A stretch of DNA of 45,259 nt from an uncultured Microbulbifer sp. (GCF_947489355.1 NZ_CANLDD010000036.1:1-45259); one strand, 5' to 3'; shown: positions 14,319-24,359, counted from the first letter of the stretch. Notes: generated by a model not told the origin, from the letters alone. Made by a program: numbers and translations.

Positions 14319-15398
14319 ATGAGGAAATTTAATTTTTCCGCCGGTCCCGGCCCATTGCCGGAGCCGGTACTGCATCAGGCCCAGCAGGAGTTGCTAGACT
14401 GGCGCGGTCTGGGCTGTTCAGTGATGGAGGTCAGCCACCGCACAGCGGAGTTTATTGCAGTTGCCGAGCGCGCCGAGCAAGATTTGCGCGACCTCCTCTC
14501 TATCCCGGATAACTACAAAGTGCTGTTCCTGCAGGGCGGTGCCACAGCGCAGTTTGGTGCCGTACCCTGGAATCTCTTTGGCTCTGGCCCCAAAAAGGCC
14601 GATTACATTCACTCTGGGCATTGGGCGGCAAAAGCCATTAAGGAAGCCAGGCGATACGGCGAAGTGACGGTGGTTGCTTCCAGTGAAGACCGCAATTTCA
14701 GCTACACCCCCGCTGAAGACAGCTGGCAGCAGAGTGCAGAGGCGGCTTATCTCCACTATACCCCGAATGAAACCATCGGCGGTGTCGAGTTTGATTATGT
14801 GCCAGAGGTGGATTGCCCTCTGGTAGCCGATATGTCATCCAGTATTTTGTCGCGCCCGATTCCAGTGGATAAGTTTGGCGTGATCTATGCCGGCGCCCAG
14901 AAAAATATGGGGCCCTCGGGTATTGCCGTTGCCCTTGTCCGCGAGGATCTGCTCAACAGGGCAATGGAGAATATTCCGCGCAGTTTGAGCTGGAAGGTGG
15001 CGGCGGATGCCAGCTCCATGGATAACACGCCTCCGACCTTTGCTTGGTATCTGTCCGGCCTGGTATTTCAATGGCTCAAGGCCCAGGGGGGGGTTGAGGC
15101 GATGGCGCGACTCGCCGACAAAAAATCCGCATTGCTGTACGAGTTTCTTGATCGCAGTGCGTTTTTTTCCAGCCCTGTGGAGAGGGGAAGCCGCTCCAGT
15201 ATGAATGTGCCCTTTGTGCTGGCCGATGAACGTCTCGACAAGGCGTTTCTCAAGGCGGCCGGTGAGGCTGGACTACTGGGCTTGAAGGGGCATCGCTCGG
15301 TTGGTGGCATGCGTGCGTCATTATACAACGCCGTACCGCTTGAAGCTGTGGAGGTATTAGTGGCATTTTTGTCGGACTTCGAAGCGCGCCAGGGCTAA
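14319..15398 (+). CDS. serC: phosphoserine aminotransferase
   Basis: A PLP enzyme that converts 3-phosphohydroxypyruvate to phosphoserine and also serves pyridoxine synthesis. ATG 14319 gives MRKFNFSAGPGPLPEPVL, the normal N-terminus, with TGGAG at 14307-14311; the frame extends upstream without support. Key parts: QGGATAQF near 71, SGHWAAKA, and the PLP-binding Lys in YAGAQKNMGPSG (about residue 194). 359 residues against 362 in E. coli. The serC-pheA-tyrA/aroA-cmk-rpsA order is the gammaproteobacterial aromatic/serine superoperon. Confidence 0.96.
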   Translation: MRKFNFSAGPGPLPEPVLHQAQQELLDWRGLGCSVMEVSHRTAEFIAVAERAEQDLRDLLSIPDNYKVLFLQGGATAQFGAVPWNLFGSGPKKADYIHSGHWAAKAIKEARRYGEVTVVASSEDRNFSYTPAEDSWQQSAEAAYLHYTPNETIGGVEFDYVPEVDCPLVADMSSSILSRPIPVDKFGVIYAGAQKNMGPSGIAVALVREDLLNRAMENIPRSLSWKVAADASSMDNTPPTFAWYLSGLVFQWLKAQGGVEAMARLADKKSALLYEFLDRSAFFSSPVERGSRSSMNVPFVLADERLDKAFLKAAGEAGLLGLKGHRSVGGMRASLYNAVPLEAVEVLVAFLSDFEARQG

Positions 15399-15538
15399 TT
15401 ATGAGTCCGAAAAACAGGGTGTCGCGCTACAGTATTTTTGATGGTTTAGGGCGGTGGCTGGCTTGCAGACGCTATTGCATTCCGGCCCCGGGCGAATGAC
15501 CCAGTAGTTGATCAGTGAGCTGAAACGTAGATAAACGG

Positions 15539-16642
15539 ATGACCGAGGAAACTGAAAGTGGTGACCAGCGTTTGCTGGAGCTGCGCAATCGTATTGACAG
15601 CATTGATGGCGATATCGCCCGGCTGATCAGTGAAAGAGCCAACTGTGCACTGGCAGTTGCCGCGTTGAAAAAGGCAACCGGTGAGGATGCACTGTACTAC
15701 CGGCCGGAGCGCGAAGCCCAGGTGCTGCGCCGGGCGATGGAGCGCAATAGCGGCCCTTTAACCGATGAGGAAATGGCGCGCCTGTTCCGGGAGATTATGT
15801 CTGCCTGCCTGGCCCTGGAAGAGCCGGTCAAGGTGGCCTACCTGGGGCCGGAGGGGACTTTTACCCAGCAGGCAGCGTTAAAGCATTTTGGCAACTCCGC
15901 ACAGAGCCGCCCCCTGGCGGTCATTGACGAGGTGTTTCGCGAGGTGGAGGCGGGTGCGGTCAGCTACGGGGTTGTGCCCATAGAGAACTCCACAGAGGGG
16001 GTCATTAACCATACCCTGGACAATTTTATGACCTCGAATTTATGCATCTGTGGTGAGGTGGAGCTGCGTATTCACCATCACCTGATGATTTCGGATGTCA
16101 CCCGTGCAGAAGCAATCACGCGGATTTATTCCCATGCGCAGAGCTTGGCGCAATGTCGCAAATGGCTCGATGCACACTATCCCAATGTAGAGCGGGTAGC
16201 CGTGTCCAGCAATGCCGATGCGGCTGTGCGGGTCAAGGGGGAATGGAATTCCGCAGCCATCGCAGGCGATATGGCAGCTGAGTTGTACGGTTTGAAAATC
16301 TTGTCGGAAAAAATTGAGGATCGCCCGGATAATTCCACGCGCTTTTTGATTATCGGAACCCAGGAGGTGCCGGCGAGCGGAGACGACAAGACCTCTTTGA
16401 TGGTATCGATGCGAAACGAACCCGGTGCTCTGCACAATCTGCTGGAGCCATTCCGCCGCTTTGGGGTTGACCTCACCCGGGTGGAAACGCGCCCGTCCCA
16501 GTCCGGTCACTGGAATTACGTCTTCTTTATCGACTTCAAGGGACATCGAGACACCGAGGCCATTGCTTCGGCCCTGCGGGAGGTGGGTATTTGTGCCTCG
16601 GACGTGAAGGTGCTCGGTTCCTACCCGCGCGGTGTGCTGTGA
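15539..16642 (+). CDS. pheA: bifunctional chorismate mutase / prephenate dehydratase (P-protein)
   Basis: 367 residues. An AroQ-type chorismate mutase covers about residues 8-95 (LLELRNRIDSIDGDIARLIS, YYRPEREAQVLRR). Prephenate dehydratase starts at YLGPEGTFTQQAA (near 100) and includes PIENSTEGVINHT. A C-terminal ACT domain (MVSMRNEPGALHNLLEPF, then RVETRPSQSGHWNY) holds the GALH and ESRP-like motifs that bind phenylalanine, so feedback inhibition is expected. The stop overlaps the tyrA-aroA start by one base (TGATG), implying coupling; hisC, between these genes in Pseudomonas, is missing. Confidence 0.95.
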   Translation: MTEETESGDQRLLELRNRIDSIDGDIARLISERANCALAVAALKKATGEDALYYRPEREAQVLRRAMERNSGPLTDEEMARLFREIMSACLALEEPVKVAYLGPEGTFTQQAALKHFGNSAQSRPLAVIDEVFREVEAGAVSYGVVPIENSTEGVINHTLDNFMTSNLCICGEVELRIHHHLMISDVTRAEAITRIYSHAQSLAQCRKWLDAHYPNVERVAVSSNADAAVRVKGEWNSAAIAGDMAAELYGLKILSEKIEDRPDNSTRFLIIGTQEVPASGDDKTSLMVSMRNEPGALHNLLEPFRRFGVDLTRVETRPSQSGHWNYVFFIDFKGHRDTEAIASALREVGICASDVKVLGSYPRGVL

Positions 16643-18873
16643 TGGATCAGGCGCGAATCGGCCGGCTCGTAGTCGTCGGAGTCGGCCTTATTGGCGGCAG
16701 TTTTGCACTGGCGTTAAAAACTGCGGGGGCATGCCGCGAGGTAATCGGTGTTGCGGCCCCAGGGGAAACCTGTGAACAGGCAAAAACGCTCGGTATTGTT
16801 GACAGTGCCAGCAGCAGTCTTGCCGAGGTGTTGCCACAGTTGGGAGCGAATGACCTGGTTTTTATCGCAGTGCCAACCCTGGCGGTGGAATCGGTGTTCG
16901 CTCAAATTAAAGCCTATATGCCTGCGGGCGTTACGGTGACAGATGGCGCCAGTGTCAAAGGCAATGTGGTGCGTGCGGCGGAAAAAGTATGGGGCAGGGT
17001 GCCCAGTTTTTTGGTGCCGGGTCACCCCATTGCCGGCTCTGAGCAGAGTGGCGCAGCTGCTGCGCGCGATGACCTTTATTACAACCACCGGGTAATTCTG
17101 ACCCCGCTGCCAGAAACCGGTGCAGGCCACTTGCAGCGGGTGGTGCAATTGTGGCAGGTGGCGGGTGCGGAAGTGTTACAGATGCCTGTGCAAGAGCACG
17201 ATGCAGTACTCGCAGCCACCAGTCATCTTCCCCATGTGATTGCCTTCAGTCTCGTGGATACTCTGGCGCACGACGCGGAAAATGAAAATATCTTCCGCTA
17301 TGCCGCAGGGGGTTTCCGCGATTTTACCCGCATCGCTTCCAGCGATCCGGTGATGTGGCGGGACATTATGCTGGCCAACCGGGACGCCATTTTAAAGGCG
17401 ATCGATCTCTACAGCCTCAATCTGACGGCCCTGCGCAAAGCTATTGCCTGTGGTGACAGCACTGGCTTGATGGGCGTGTTTTCCCGGGCCAAAACGGCGC
17501 GGGATCAGGTAACCAAAATGCTGACAAAAGAAGTGAATCCAGAATTTATGCAGACAAAGGCAATGACTTTTATCGCTCAGCCGGGGAAATGTGTCAGTGG
17601 CAGGCTGCGTGTACCCGGCGACAAGTCCATGTCTCACCGCGCCATTATGCTGGGCTCTCTGGCGGAGGGCGTGACAGAGGTGGCGGGTTTTCTGGAGGGG
17701 GAGGATGCCCTGGCGACCTTGCAGGCCTTTCGCGATATGGGGGTGGTTATCGAGGGGCCGGTCAATGGCCGGGTCACCATTCACGGTGTGGGTTTGCGCG
17801 GCCTGAAGGCCCCCCCGGGACCACTCTATCTGGGCAATTCCGGCACCTCGATGCGCCTGCTGGTAGGTATCCTTGCCGGCTTGGGCCTCGATATTACCTT
17901 GACCGGTGATACGTCCCTGTCCAAGCGCCCTATGGATCGGGTTGCCAATCCCCTGCGGGAGATGGGGGCGACCATTGAAACGGGCCCCGGAGGGCGGCCA
18001 CCTCTGCGCATCATTGGGGGCAGTCGGTTGCACGGAATTGACTATCGCCTGCCAATGGCCAGTGCTCAGGTCAAGTCCGCAGTCTTGCTTGCGGGCCTCT
18101 ATGCAAACGGCGAGACCTCGACTGTGGAGCCTGCACCGACTCGCGATCATACCGAACGCATGTTGCAGGGGTTTGCTTATCAGGTACTTCGCGATGGTGC
18201 CAAGTCCGCGCTTTGTGGGGGAGGCAGTCTCAAGGCCTGCCGTGTCGATGTGCCAGCGGATATCTCCTCCGCTGCCTTTTTTATGGTGGCCGCGGCAATC
18301 TCGCCCGGCTCGGATATTGTGCTGGAGCATGTCGGCATCAATCCGACCCGCCATGGTGTGATCAATATTCTGGGCATGATGGGCGCTGACATCCAACCGT
18401 TCAACAAGCGCGAGGTCAGTGGCGAACCTGTGGCGGATGTCCGGGTGCGTTATTCGCCACTGAAAGGCATCCGAATTCCTGAGGATCAGGTGCCGCTCGC
18501 GATTGATGAATTCCCGGCATTGTTTATTGCCGCAGCCTGCGCGGAGGGTGAGACGGTGCTGACGGGTGCTGCTGAGCTGCGTGTCAAGGAGAGCGACAGG
18601 ATCCAGGCGATGGCGGACGGCCTCACAGCCCTGGGCGTGGAGGCGAAGCCGACACCGGATGGTATTGTGATACGCGGTGTGCGGGAGCGGACGGTATTTA
18701 GCGGTGGGACTGTGGATAGTTTGGGGGACCACCGCATTGCCATGGCCTTTGCTGTGGCATCTTTGCGCGCAAAGGATACAATCCGCATCCTGCACTGCGC
18801 CAACGTGGCGACCTCATTCCCGAATTTTGCCGACCTGGCCGTCAGCGCGGGCCTGCAGTTGCAACTGGCATAA
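16642..18873 (+). CDS. tyrA-aroA: fused prephenate dehydrogenase / EPSP synthase (TyrA-AroA)
   Basis: A 743-residue fusion from ATG 16642 (MDQARIGRLVVVGVGLIGGSF). The N-terminal half, about 1-295, is an NAD-dependent prephenate dehydrogenase with GVGLIGGSFALAL, DGASVKG, GHPIAGSEQSG and HLPHVIAFSL. After a short linker (MQTKAMTFIAQ, near 310) the rest is 5-enolpyruvylshikimate-3-phosphate synthase: PGDKSMSHRAIMLGSLAEG, GNSGTSMRLLVG, PMASAQVKSAVLLAG, and DEFPALFIAAACAEGET. The GNSGTSMRL stretch is the glyphosate-site loop in its usual sequence with Gly and Pro-type neighbours. The fusion is common in Pseudomonas relatives and couples chorismate formation to tyrosine synthesis. Confidence 0.95.
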   Translation: MDQARIGRLVVVGVGLIGGSFALALKTAGACREVIGVAAPGETCEQAKTLGIVDSASSSLAEVLPQLGANDLVFIAVPTLAVESVFAQIKAYMPAGVTVTDGASVKGNVVRAAEKVWGRVPSFLVPGHPIAGSEQSGAAAARDDLYYNHRVILTPLPETGAGHLQRVVQLWQVAGAEVLQMPVQEHDAVLAATSHLPHVIAFSLVDTLAHDAENENIFRYAAGGFRDFTRIASSDPVMWRDIMLANRDAILKAIDLYSLNLTALRKAIACGDSTGLMGVFSRAKTARDQVTKMLTKEVNPEFMQTKAMTFIAQPGKCVSGRLRVPGDKSMSHRAIMLGSLAEGVTEVAGFLEGEDALATLQAFRDMGVVIEGPVNGRVTIHGVGLRGLKAPPGPLYLGNSGTSMRLLVGILAGLGLDITLTGDTSLSKRPMDRVANPLREMGATIETGPGGRPPLRIIGGSRLHGIDYRLPMASAQVKSAVLLAGLYANGETSTVEPAPTRDHTERMLQGFAYQVLRDGAKSALCGGGSLKACRVDVPADISSAAFFMVAAAISPGSDIVLEHVGINPTRHGVINILGMMGADIQPFNKREVSGEPVADVRVRYSPLKGIRIPEDQVPLAIDEFPALFIAAACAEGETVLTGAAELRVKESDRIQAMADGLTALGVEAKPTPDGIVIRGVRERTVFSGGTVDSLGDHRIAMAFAVASLRAKDTIRILHCANVATSFPNFADLAVSAGLQLQLA

Positions 18874-18934
18874 CCAGCAGGCCCGGAGTGGGTGGGTTTA
18901 AGATCTGGTTTGTGCCGTTCATAAAGAGGTTGAG

Positions 18935-19648
18935 TTGTGCAAAAAATATATGAGTGATGCAAACGAGCTGCCGCCGGTAATCACGATTGATGGGCCCAGC
19001 GGATCTGGTAAGGGCACCATTGCCAAGCTGCTGGCGGCCCGGTTGAATTTCGCCCTGCTTGATTCGGGCGCCCTTTATCGCACGGCGGCGCTGGCGGCTC
19101 TGAACAGAGGTGTGGACCTGACCAGTGAGATCGCGCTGGCGCAGGTGGCAAAGGCGCTTGATGTTCGCTTTGTTGTGGACAATGGTCGGCTGCGGGTACT
19201 CCTGGAGGGGCGCGAGGTGACCAGTGATATTCGCATGGAGCGGGTGAGTATGGCCGCCTCCAAGGTGGCTGCCATTCCCGGGGTGCGTGCGGCACTGCTG
19301 CAACGACAGCGGAATTTTCGCCGGCTGCCAGGTCTGGTGGCAGATGGCCGGGATATGGGCACTACCGTTTTCCCCGACGCTCAAGTCAAAATCTACTTGA
19401 CCGCGGGTGCCGAGGAGCGCGCCAGAAGGCGGGCGGCGCAGTTGCGGGGGAAGGGGGTTTCTGTTAGCCTCCGCGACCTGCTGGAGGACATCCGTGCCCG
19501 TGACACACTGGATATGAATCGAGAAGCCTCTCCCCTTGCTCCCGCTGAGGATGCGGTTGAGCTCGACAGTACCGGGGTCGATATTGAGGCAGTCCTGCAG
19601 CGGGTACTGACGCTGGTATTCGACCGGATCCAGCCCGGGGTTCCCTAA
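18935..19648 (+). CDS. cmk: cytidylate kinase
   Basis: A P-loop kinase that phosphorylates CMP and dCMP. The nucleotide-binding motif is [19 protein letters not shown]; the lid and substrate regions include [26 protein letters not shown] and [13 protein letters not shown]. The frame offers TTG 18935, which has AAAGAGG at a good distance (18923-18929), or ATG 18950, which has none; the TTG is favoured by the ribosome site. About 237 residues. It lies 61 bases after aroA and 175 before rpsA, the usual arrangement. Confidence 0.94.
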   Translation: MCKKYMSDANELPPVITIDGPSGSGKGTIAKLLAARLNFALLDSGALYRTAALAALNRGVDLTSEIALAQVAKALDVRFVVDNGRLRVLLEGREVTSDIRMERVSMAASKVAAIPGVRAALLQRQRNFRRLPGLVADGRDMGTTVFPDAQVKIYLTAGAEERARRRAAQLRGKGVSVSLRDLLEDIRARDTLDMNREASPLAPAEDAVELDSTGVDIEAVLQRVLTLVFDRIQPGVP

Positions 19649-19683
19649 ACCCGCATAACCAGTACCAACCCGTTTTTTTAACG

Positions 19684-19721
19684 ACAACGGCCGGGTCTTG
19701 CCAGGATTGCCCGGCCGTTGT
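19684..19721 (+). terminator. large hairpin in the cmk-rpsA gap
   Basis: ACAACGGCCGGG (19684-19695) pairs with CCCGGCCGTTGT (19710-19721) across a 14-base loop, a perfect 12-bp stem 100 bases before the rpsA ATG. A T-run (TTTTTTT) precedes rather than follows it. It may terminate, or form part of the rpsA leader, which is self-regulated by S1 in E. coli. Confidence 0.5.
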
Positions 19722-19823
19722 TGTAATCCGACCCGCGTGCTGGCAGCGCGGCTGGGGTCGCGGCTGGCGGTTGACTACACTCAACAGTTACCAACGGCTG
19801 AACCCCTCACTATAGGTAATGTA

Positions 19824-21503
19824 ATGAGCGAGAGCTTTGCTGAATTATTTGAAGAGAGCCTGAAAAGCGTCGAAATGGCACCGGGTGCAATTGTTACCGG
19901 TGTTGTTATTGATGTGGATAAAGACTGGGTAACTGTACACGCGGGCCTGAAGTCTGAAGGCGTTATACCCGCTGCCCAGTTCATCAATGACAGAGGCGAA
20001 ATAGAGCTGCAGGTGGGTGACGAAGTGCAAGTTGCCCTGGAAGCAGTGGAAGACGGCTTCGGGGAGACCCGACTGTCCCGCGAGAAAGCCAAGCGCGCTG
20101 AAGCCTGGAAAATTCTCGATGCGGCCCACGCAGCTGACGAGGTGGTCAAAGGGGTTATCAGTGGCAAGGTTAAGGGTGGCTTTACGGTTGATGTTGCCAA
20201 TATCCGCGCGTTCCTGCCCGGCTCCCTGGTCGATGTCCGCCCGGTTCGCGACACCGCGCACCTGGAGGGGAAAGAGCTTGAATTCAAGGTTATCAAGCTG
20301 GATGCCAAGCGCAACAATGTTGTGGTTTCCCGTCGAGCGGTGATGGAGGCTGCCACTTCCGAAGAGCGCGAGGCCCTGCTGGCGAGCCTGCAGGAAGGCA
20401 TGAGCATCAAGGGTATTGTGAAGAATCTGACCGACTACGGTGCGTTCGTAGATCTGGGCGGTATCGACGGCCTGCTGCACATCACCGATATGGCCTGGAA
20501 GCGTATCAAGCATCCGAGCGAAATTGTGAATGTTGGCGATGAGATCCAGGTAAAAGTCTTGAAGTTCGACCGCGAGCGCAGCCGTGTATCTTTGGGCTTG
20601 AAGCAACTGGGCGAAGACCCCTGGGTATCCATCAAGAAGCGCTACCCGGAAAACAGCCGCGTGAAAGCCGTTGTCACCAACCTGACCGACTACGGCTGTT
20701 TTGCCGAGTTGGAAGAGGGGGTAGAGGGCCTGGTGCATGTTTCCGAAATGGATTGGACCAACAAGAATATCCACCCGTCCAAAGTTGTCCAGGTGGGCGA
20801 CGAAGTAGAGGTGATGATTCTCGATATCGACGAAGAGCGTCGACGCATTTCCCTGGGTATCAAGCAGTGCCAGGAAAATCCGTGGGATGCCTTTGCACGT
20901 AAATTCGCCAAGGGCGATAAAATCTCCGGCAAGATCAAGTCCATCACCGATTTCGGTATCTTTATCGGTCTCGATGGCAGCATCGACGGCCTGGTTCATT
21001 TATCCGATATCTCCTGGAACGAAGCGGGCGAGGAAGCGGTTCGCAAGTTCAAGAAGGGCGACGAAATTGAGACCGTCATTCTGGGTATCGATTCCGAACG
21101 CGAGCGTATCTCCCTGGGCATCAAGCAGTTGGAGTCCGATCCGTTCTCCGACTTCGTTACAACCAGCGACCGCGGGAGCTTTGTCACCGGGACTATCAAA
21201 GAGGTGGATGCCAAGCAGGCGGTCATTTCCCTGGCGGATGAAGTCGAAGGTATTCTGCGGGCTTCCGAAATCAGCCGCGACAAGGTTGAAGATGCTCGCA
21301 ATGTCCTGAAAGAAGGCGATGAAATAACGGCTAAAATCACCAGCGTGGATCGCAAGAACCGTGTGATCAGCCTGTCTATCAAAGCCAAGGACCAGGATGA
21401 TGAGAAGCAGGCTGTCAAGGATCACAGCAAAAAGCAGTCCGAACAGGTGCAGCCAGCCACGATCGGTGACTTGATCAAGGCACAGATGAACAATAAGGAC
21501 TAA
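19824..21503 (+). CDS. rpsA: 30S ribosomal protein S1
   Basis: A 559-residue protein (E. coli 557) from ATG 19824 ([18 protein letters not shown]). Six S1/OB repeats are visible as recurring G-x-V-x-x-V/I...[57 protein letters not shown] units; the first two bind the ribosome and the rest bind mRNA. The frame runs 42 codons upstream, but the conserved start and length support 19824. No strong Shine-Dalgarno sequence precedes it, which is usual for rpsA. It is followed by a terminator and ihfB. Confidence 0.97.
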   Translation: MSESFAELFEESLKSVEMAPGAIVTGVVIDVDKDWVTVHAGLKSEGVIPAAQFINDRGEIELQVGDEVQVALEAVEDGFGETRLSREKAKRAEAWKILDAAHAADEVVKGVISGKVKGGFTVDVANIRAFLPGSLVDVRPVRDTAHLEGKELEFKVIKLDAKRNNVVVSRRAVMEAATSEEREALLASLQEGMSIKGIVKNLTDYGAFVDLGGIDGLLHITDMAWKRIKHPSEIVNVGDEIQVKVLKFDRERSRVSLGLKQLGEDPWVSIKKRYPENSRVKAVVTNLTDYGCFAELEEGVEGLVHVSEMDWTNKNIHPSKVVQVGDEVEVMILDIDEERRRISLGIKQCQENPWDAFARKFAKGDKISGKIKSITDFGIFIGLDGSIDGLVHLSDISWNEAGEEAVRKFKKGDEIETVILGIDSERERISLGIKQLESDPFSDFVTTSDRGSFVTGTIKEVDAKQAVISLADEVEGILRASEISRDKVEDARNVLKEGDEITAKITSVDRKNRVISLSIKAKDQDDEKQAVKDHSKKQSEQVQPATIGDLIKAQMNNKD

Positions 21504-21557
21504 TCTTTCCTGACTGTTCAGTCAGTGCGTCAAATAATCTATTTGGTGCGCTCCGAG

Positions 21558-21585
21558 AGCCGGACTGGGGTTGCCCAGTCCGGCT
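21558..21585 (+). terminator. intrinsic terminator after rpsA
   Basis: AGCCGGACTGGG (21558-21569), loop GTTG, CCCAGTCCGGCT (21574-21585): a perfect 12-bp stem followed by TTGTATT. It sits 54 bases after the rpsA stop. Confidence 0.85.
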
Positions 21586-21648
21586 TTGTATTAGATGATT
21601 GCTGGACTACGCCAAAATAATCAATAACTTGCAGAGGTTGCCGAGCGC

Positions 21649-21957
21649 ATGACCAAATCCGAACTGATCGAAAGGATTGCGTTGAGATTGGATCAGCTGC
21701 CAGTAAAGGATGTAGAATTGGCGGTGAGGGTCTTGCTGGATACCATGTCCGACGCACTCTCCCAGGGAGAGCGCATTGAAATACGGGGTTTTGGCAGTTT
21801 TTCCCTGCACTACCGCGGACCCCGCACCGGACGGAACCCCAAAACTGGTGATGCGGTTGCACTATCCGGCAAATACGTGCCCCATTTTAAACCGGGCAAA
21901 GAACTGCGCGACAGAGTTAATCGCAGTATGCATGCAGGAACGGGGATCGAAGTATGA
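21649..21957 (+). CDS. ihfB: integration host factor subunit beta
   Basis: A 102-residue HU/IHF-family DNA-bending protein. It starts [20 protein letters not shown] and carries the DNA-binding arm [21 protein letters not shown] with the intercalating Pro position, then [12 protein letters not shown]. It partners IhfA. The rpsA-ihfB order is conserved. The ATG is preceded by a GAGG-like site (AGAGG) at 21632-21636. Confidence 0.96.
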   Translation: MTKSELIERIALRLDQLPVKDVELAVRVLLDTMSDALSQGERIEIRGFGSFSLHYRGPRTGRNPKTGDAVALSGKYVPHFKPGKELRDRVNRSMHAGTGIEV

Positions 21958-22069
21958 TTACACTGCACGGCTGGGTTGATAATCGGCTTTCGCTGGTGAT
22001 CCTATAGTGCGTTCCGAAAGCCCAAGGTGTTGGTCGATAAAGCCTTCTTAGTGGAACTCGGAGGTTCCC

Positions 22070-22378
22070 TTGTCATTTTTGCGCTGGTTGTTGCATATTG
22101 CCTATGGCCTGTTGGCCCTGGTGTGTGTGGCCTTCGGCATTTATTTCGCTGTGGAAAATCCCCAGGTTATAGCGCCGGTGATTGCAGGTAATGCCCTGTA
22201 TTCAGGCAGTGTGGGGGTGTGGCTCATCAGCACTTTGCTGCTGGGGGTTCTGTTGGGCTTCCTGGCCAGTTTACTCCCTGTGTATTCCCAGCGCCGCCGT
22301 GTACGCGGACTGAACAAGCAGCTCAAGAAGCTGGAGCGTGAGCTGCACGCTGCGCACCAAAAGGTTTCTGGAGACTGA
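22070..22378 (+). CDS. lapA: LapA-family membrane protein (lipopolysaccharide assembly protein A)
   Basis: A 102-residue DUF1049/LapA protein with two transmembrane helices (LHIAYGLLALVCVAFGIYFAV; VGVWLISTLLLGVLLGFLASLL) and a basic coiled tail (RVRGLNKQLKKLERELHAAH). The start is TTG 22070 with GGAGG at 22060-22064, spacing 5. It is followed by lapB, its usual partner, with a one-base gap between the stop and the next start. LapA assists LapB in tuning LPS synthesis. Confidence 0.9.
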   Translation: MSFLRWLLHIAYGLLALVCVAFGIYFAVENPQVIAPVIAGNALYSGSVGVWLISTLLLGVLLGFLASLLPVYSQRRRVRGLNKQLKKLERELHAAHQKVSGD

Positions 22379-22379
22379 A

Positions 22380-23570
22380 TTGCCTGATATTACCTACTTC
22401 TTTTTCCTGCTGGCAGCGATCGCTATCGGCTGGGTATTAGGGCGAGGTAGCTCCAGGAAGAAACCTGACTGTAGCGAACAGGAGGAATCCCTGGCCCGCT
22501 CCTATGCCCAGGGGCTCAATTATCTTCTGAGTGAGCGCCACGACGACACCATCGACAAGTTTATCGATTCCCTCGAAGTCAGCCCCACAACCTTTGAAAC
22601 CCACTTGGCACTGGGCAGCCTGCTGCGCCGGCGGGGGGAGTACGACCAGGCGATACGGGTACATCAGAATCTCCTGGCACGCCCCAGTCTGGCCCGACAG
22701 AGTCAGCAAAAAGCGCAGTTTGAACTGGCCTGTGACTATATTGCTGCAGGCTGGCTCGATCGGGCTGAGCGCCTGCTGCAAGAATTGGTGGAGACGGCCC
22801 AGGAACTGCGTGCCACAAGCCTTGAACACCTTGTCGAGGTGTATCGGGATGAACGCGAATGGGCCAAGGCTATTCACGCTGTCAATTTGCTCCATGGCCG
22901 CCGCTTCAAGCGCTTGTCACCCGACTGGGCGTCGGTACAGGCCCACTTTTGCTGTGAACTGGCGGAGGAGGCGATTACCGCTAAGGATTATCTCAGCGCG
23001 CGCAAACACCTCGACGCAGCCCTGGGATATGATCGCGGATCAATACGGGCCTGTCTGCTGTGGGCGCGCCTGGAATATTTGCTTGGCAAACCCCGAGACG
23101 CCATTAAAGCGCTACAGCGCATTCCCAAGCAGAACCCGGATTATATTCCAGAAATACTGGAGCTTTTGATTACCTGCTACGGTGAGTTGGGGGACGGAAA
23201 GGGGCTGGATCGCTACCTGGAGTCTCTCTTGAGTGAGCATCCCTCCAACAGTGTTCTCATTGCGCTTACAGAACGCATCCAACAGCAGGATAGTGAAGCA
23301 GCCGCTGCTGCTTTTATGGGTGAGCAATTGGCACTGCGCCCATCTCTGCGGGGGCTGGGGCGTTTTCTCGATCTGTATATCGGAACAGCACAGGGCAGGG
23401 CGCGTGAGAATCTGTCCTTACTCAAGACACTGATAGATCAATTGATTGCCAGCCGCCCCCACTATCGCTGCAGCAACTGTGGTTTTTCCGGCAATCAGTT
23501 GCACTGGCTCTGTCCCAGTTGCAAACACTGGGATTCTGTTCGCTCCGTTAAGGGAATTGAGGGCGAGTAA
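22380..23570 (+). CDS. lapB: LapB (YciM), TPR regulator of LPS synthesis
   Basis: About 396 residues from TTG 22380 with GGAG at 22370-22373. It has an N-terminal membrane helix (ITYFFFLLAAIAIGWVLG), several TPR repeats (e.g. AQGLNYLLSERHDDTIDKFI, ALGSLLRRRGEYDQAIRVHQ) and a C-terminal rubredoxin-like zinc site with two CxxC pairs (CSNCG and CPSCK). In E. coli LapB promotes FtsH cleavage of LpxC; the cytoplasmic domain faces inward. Length and layout match (389 in E. coli). Confidence 0.92.
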   Translation: MPDITYFFFLLAAIAIGWVLGRGSSRKKPDCSEQEESLARSYAQGLNYLLSERHDDTIDKFIDSLEVSPTTFETHLALGSLLRRRGEYDQAIRVHQNLLARPSLARQSQQKAQFELACDYIAAGWLDRAERLLQELVETAQELRATSLEHLVEVYRDEREWAKAIHAVNLLHGRRFKRLSPDWASVQAHFCCELAEEAITAKDYLSARKHLDAALGYDRGSIRACLLWARLEYLLGKPRDAIKALQRIPKQNPDYIPEILELLITCYGELGDGKGLDRYLESLLSEHPSNSVLIALTERIQQQDSEAAAAAFMGEQLALRPSLRGLGRFLDLYIGTAQGRARENLSLLKTLIDQLIASRPHYRCSNCGFSGNQLHWLCPSCKHWDSVRSVKGIEGE

Positions 23571-23648
23571 TAGTAGCAGACAGCGAAGGCGCTCAGGCCC
23601 ATCCTGTCGTTGGCCATTGGATAAAAGCAATTTTCATGAGGTATTTCT

Positions 23649-24359
23649 TTGCAGGCTCAGGTTTCTTCCCCGATTATTGTTGCACTGGATTACGACCATG
23701 CCGACAAGGCTCTGGCGTTGGCCAGCCAGCTGGACCCCGCGCTTTGCCGGGTGAAAGTTGGCAAGGAATTATTTACCGCAGCGGGCCCCGATCTGGTCCG
23801 TACCCTGGTTGGGCGCGGTTTTGAGGTTTTTCTGGACCTGAAGTTTCACGATATCCCCAATACCGTTGCCGCAGCGGTAAAGGCTGCTGCACGTCTCGGT
23901 GTCTGGATGGTCAACGTACACACCAGTGGTGGTGAGCGAATGATGAGCGCAGCAATGCAGGCTCTGAGGGAATTTGGTGAAAAAAAGCCATTGCTGATCG
24001 GGGTAACCGTATTGACCAGCACCACTGCGGAGGAACTGGCGGCAACGGGGGTTTCCAGACCTCTGAAAGCGCAGGTGCTGTCTCTCGCCGCCAGCGCTAA
24101 AAGTTGCGGTCTCGATGGTGTGGTGTGCTCGGCGCGTGAAGCTCGGGTCCTGCGCGAGACCTGTGGGCCAGAATTTATGCTGGTGACCCCCGGTATCCGC
24201 CCGAACTGGAGCAATAGCGGAGACCAGCGACGCACACTCACGCCGTCCGATGCCCGGGCTCAGGGCGCCGACTTTCTGGTAGTCGGGCGGCCGATTACAG
24301 CAACCAGTGATCCTTTGAGGTCACTGCGGGATATATTGGCTGAGATTGCGGATCAATAA
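23649..24359 (+). CDS. pyrF: orotidine 5'-phosphate decarboxylase
   Basis: A 236-residue TIM-barrel enzyme of UMP synthesis. The active-site region is [17 protein letters not shown] with the Asp-x-Lys-x-x-Asp motif. Other signatures are [37 protein letters not shown] and [10 protein letters not shown]. The start is TTG 23649 with GAGG at 23638-23641, spacing 7. PyrF follows lapB in enterobacteria and pseudomonads too. Confidence 0.95.
   Translation: MQAQVSSPIIVALDYDHADKALALASQLDPALCRVKVGKELFTAAGPDLVRTLVGRGFEVFLDLKFHDIPNTVAAAVKAAARLGVWMVNVHTSGGERMMSAAMQALREFGEKKPLLIGVTVLTSTTAEELAATGVSRPLKAQVLSLAASAKSCGLDGVVCSAREARVLRETCGPEFMLVTPGIRPNWSNSGDQRRTLTPSDARAQGADFLVVGRPITATSDPLRSLRDILAEIADQ

Noticed and set aside
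17392..18795. 467-codon minus-strand ORF opposite tyrA-aroA
   Set aside because: Mirror of a high-GC coding frame, rich in His/Gln/Arg, with no recognisable domain.
19845..20999. 384-codon minus-strand ORF opposite rpsA
   Set aside because: Shadow frame of a highly conserved ribosomal protein gene.
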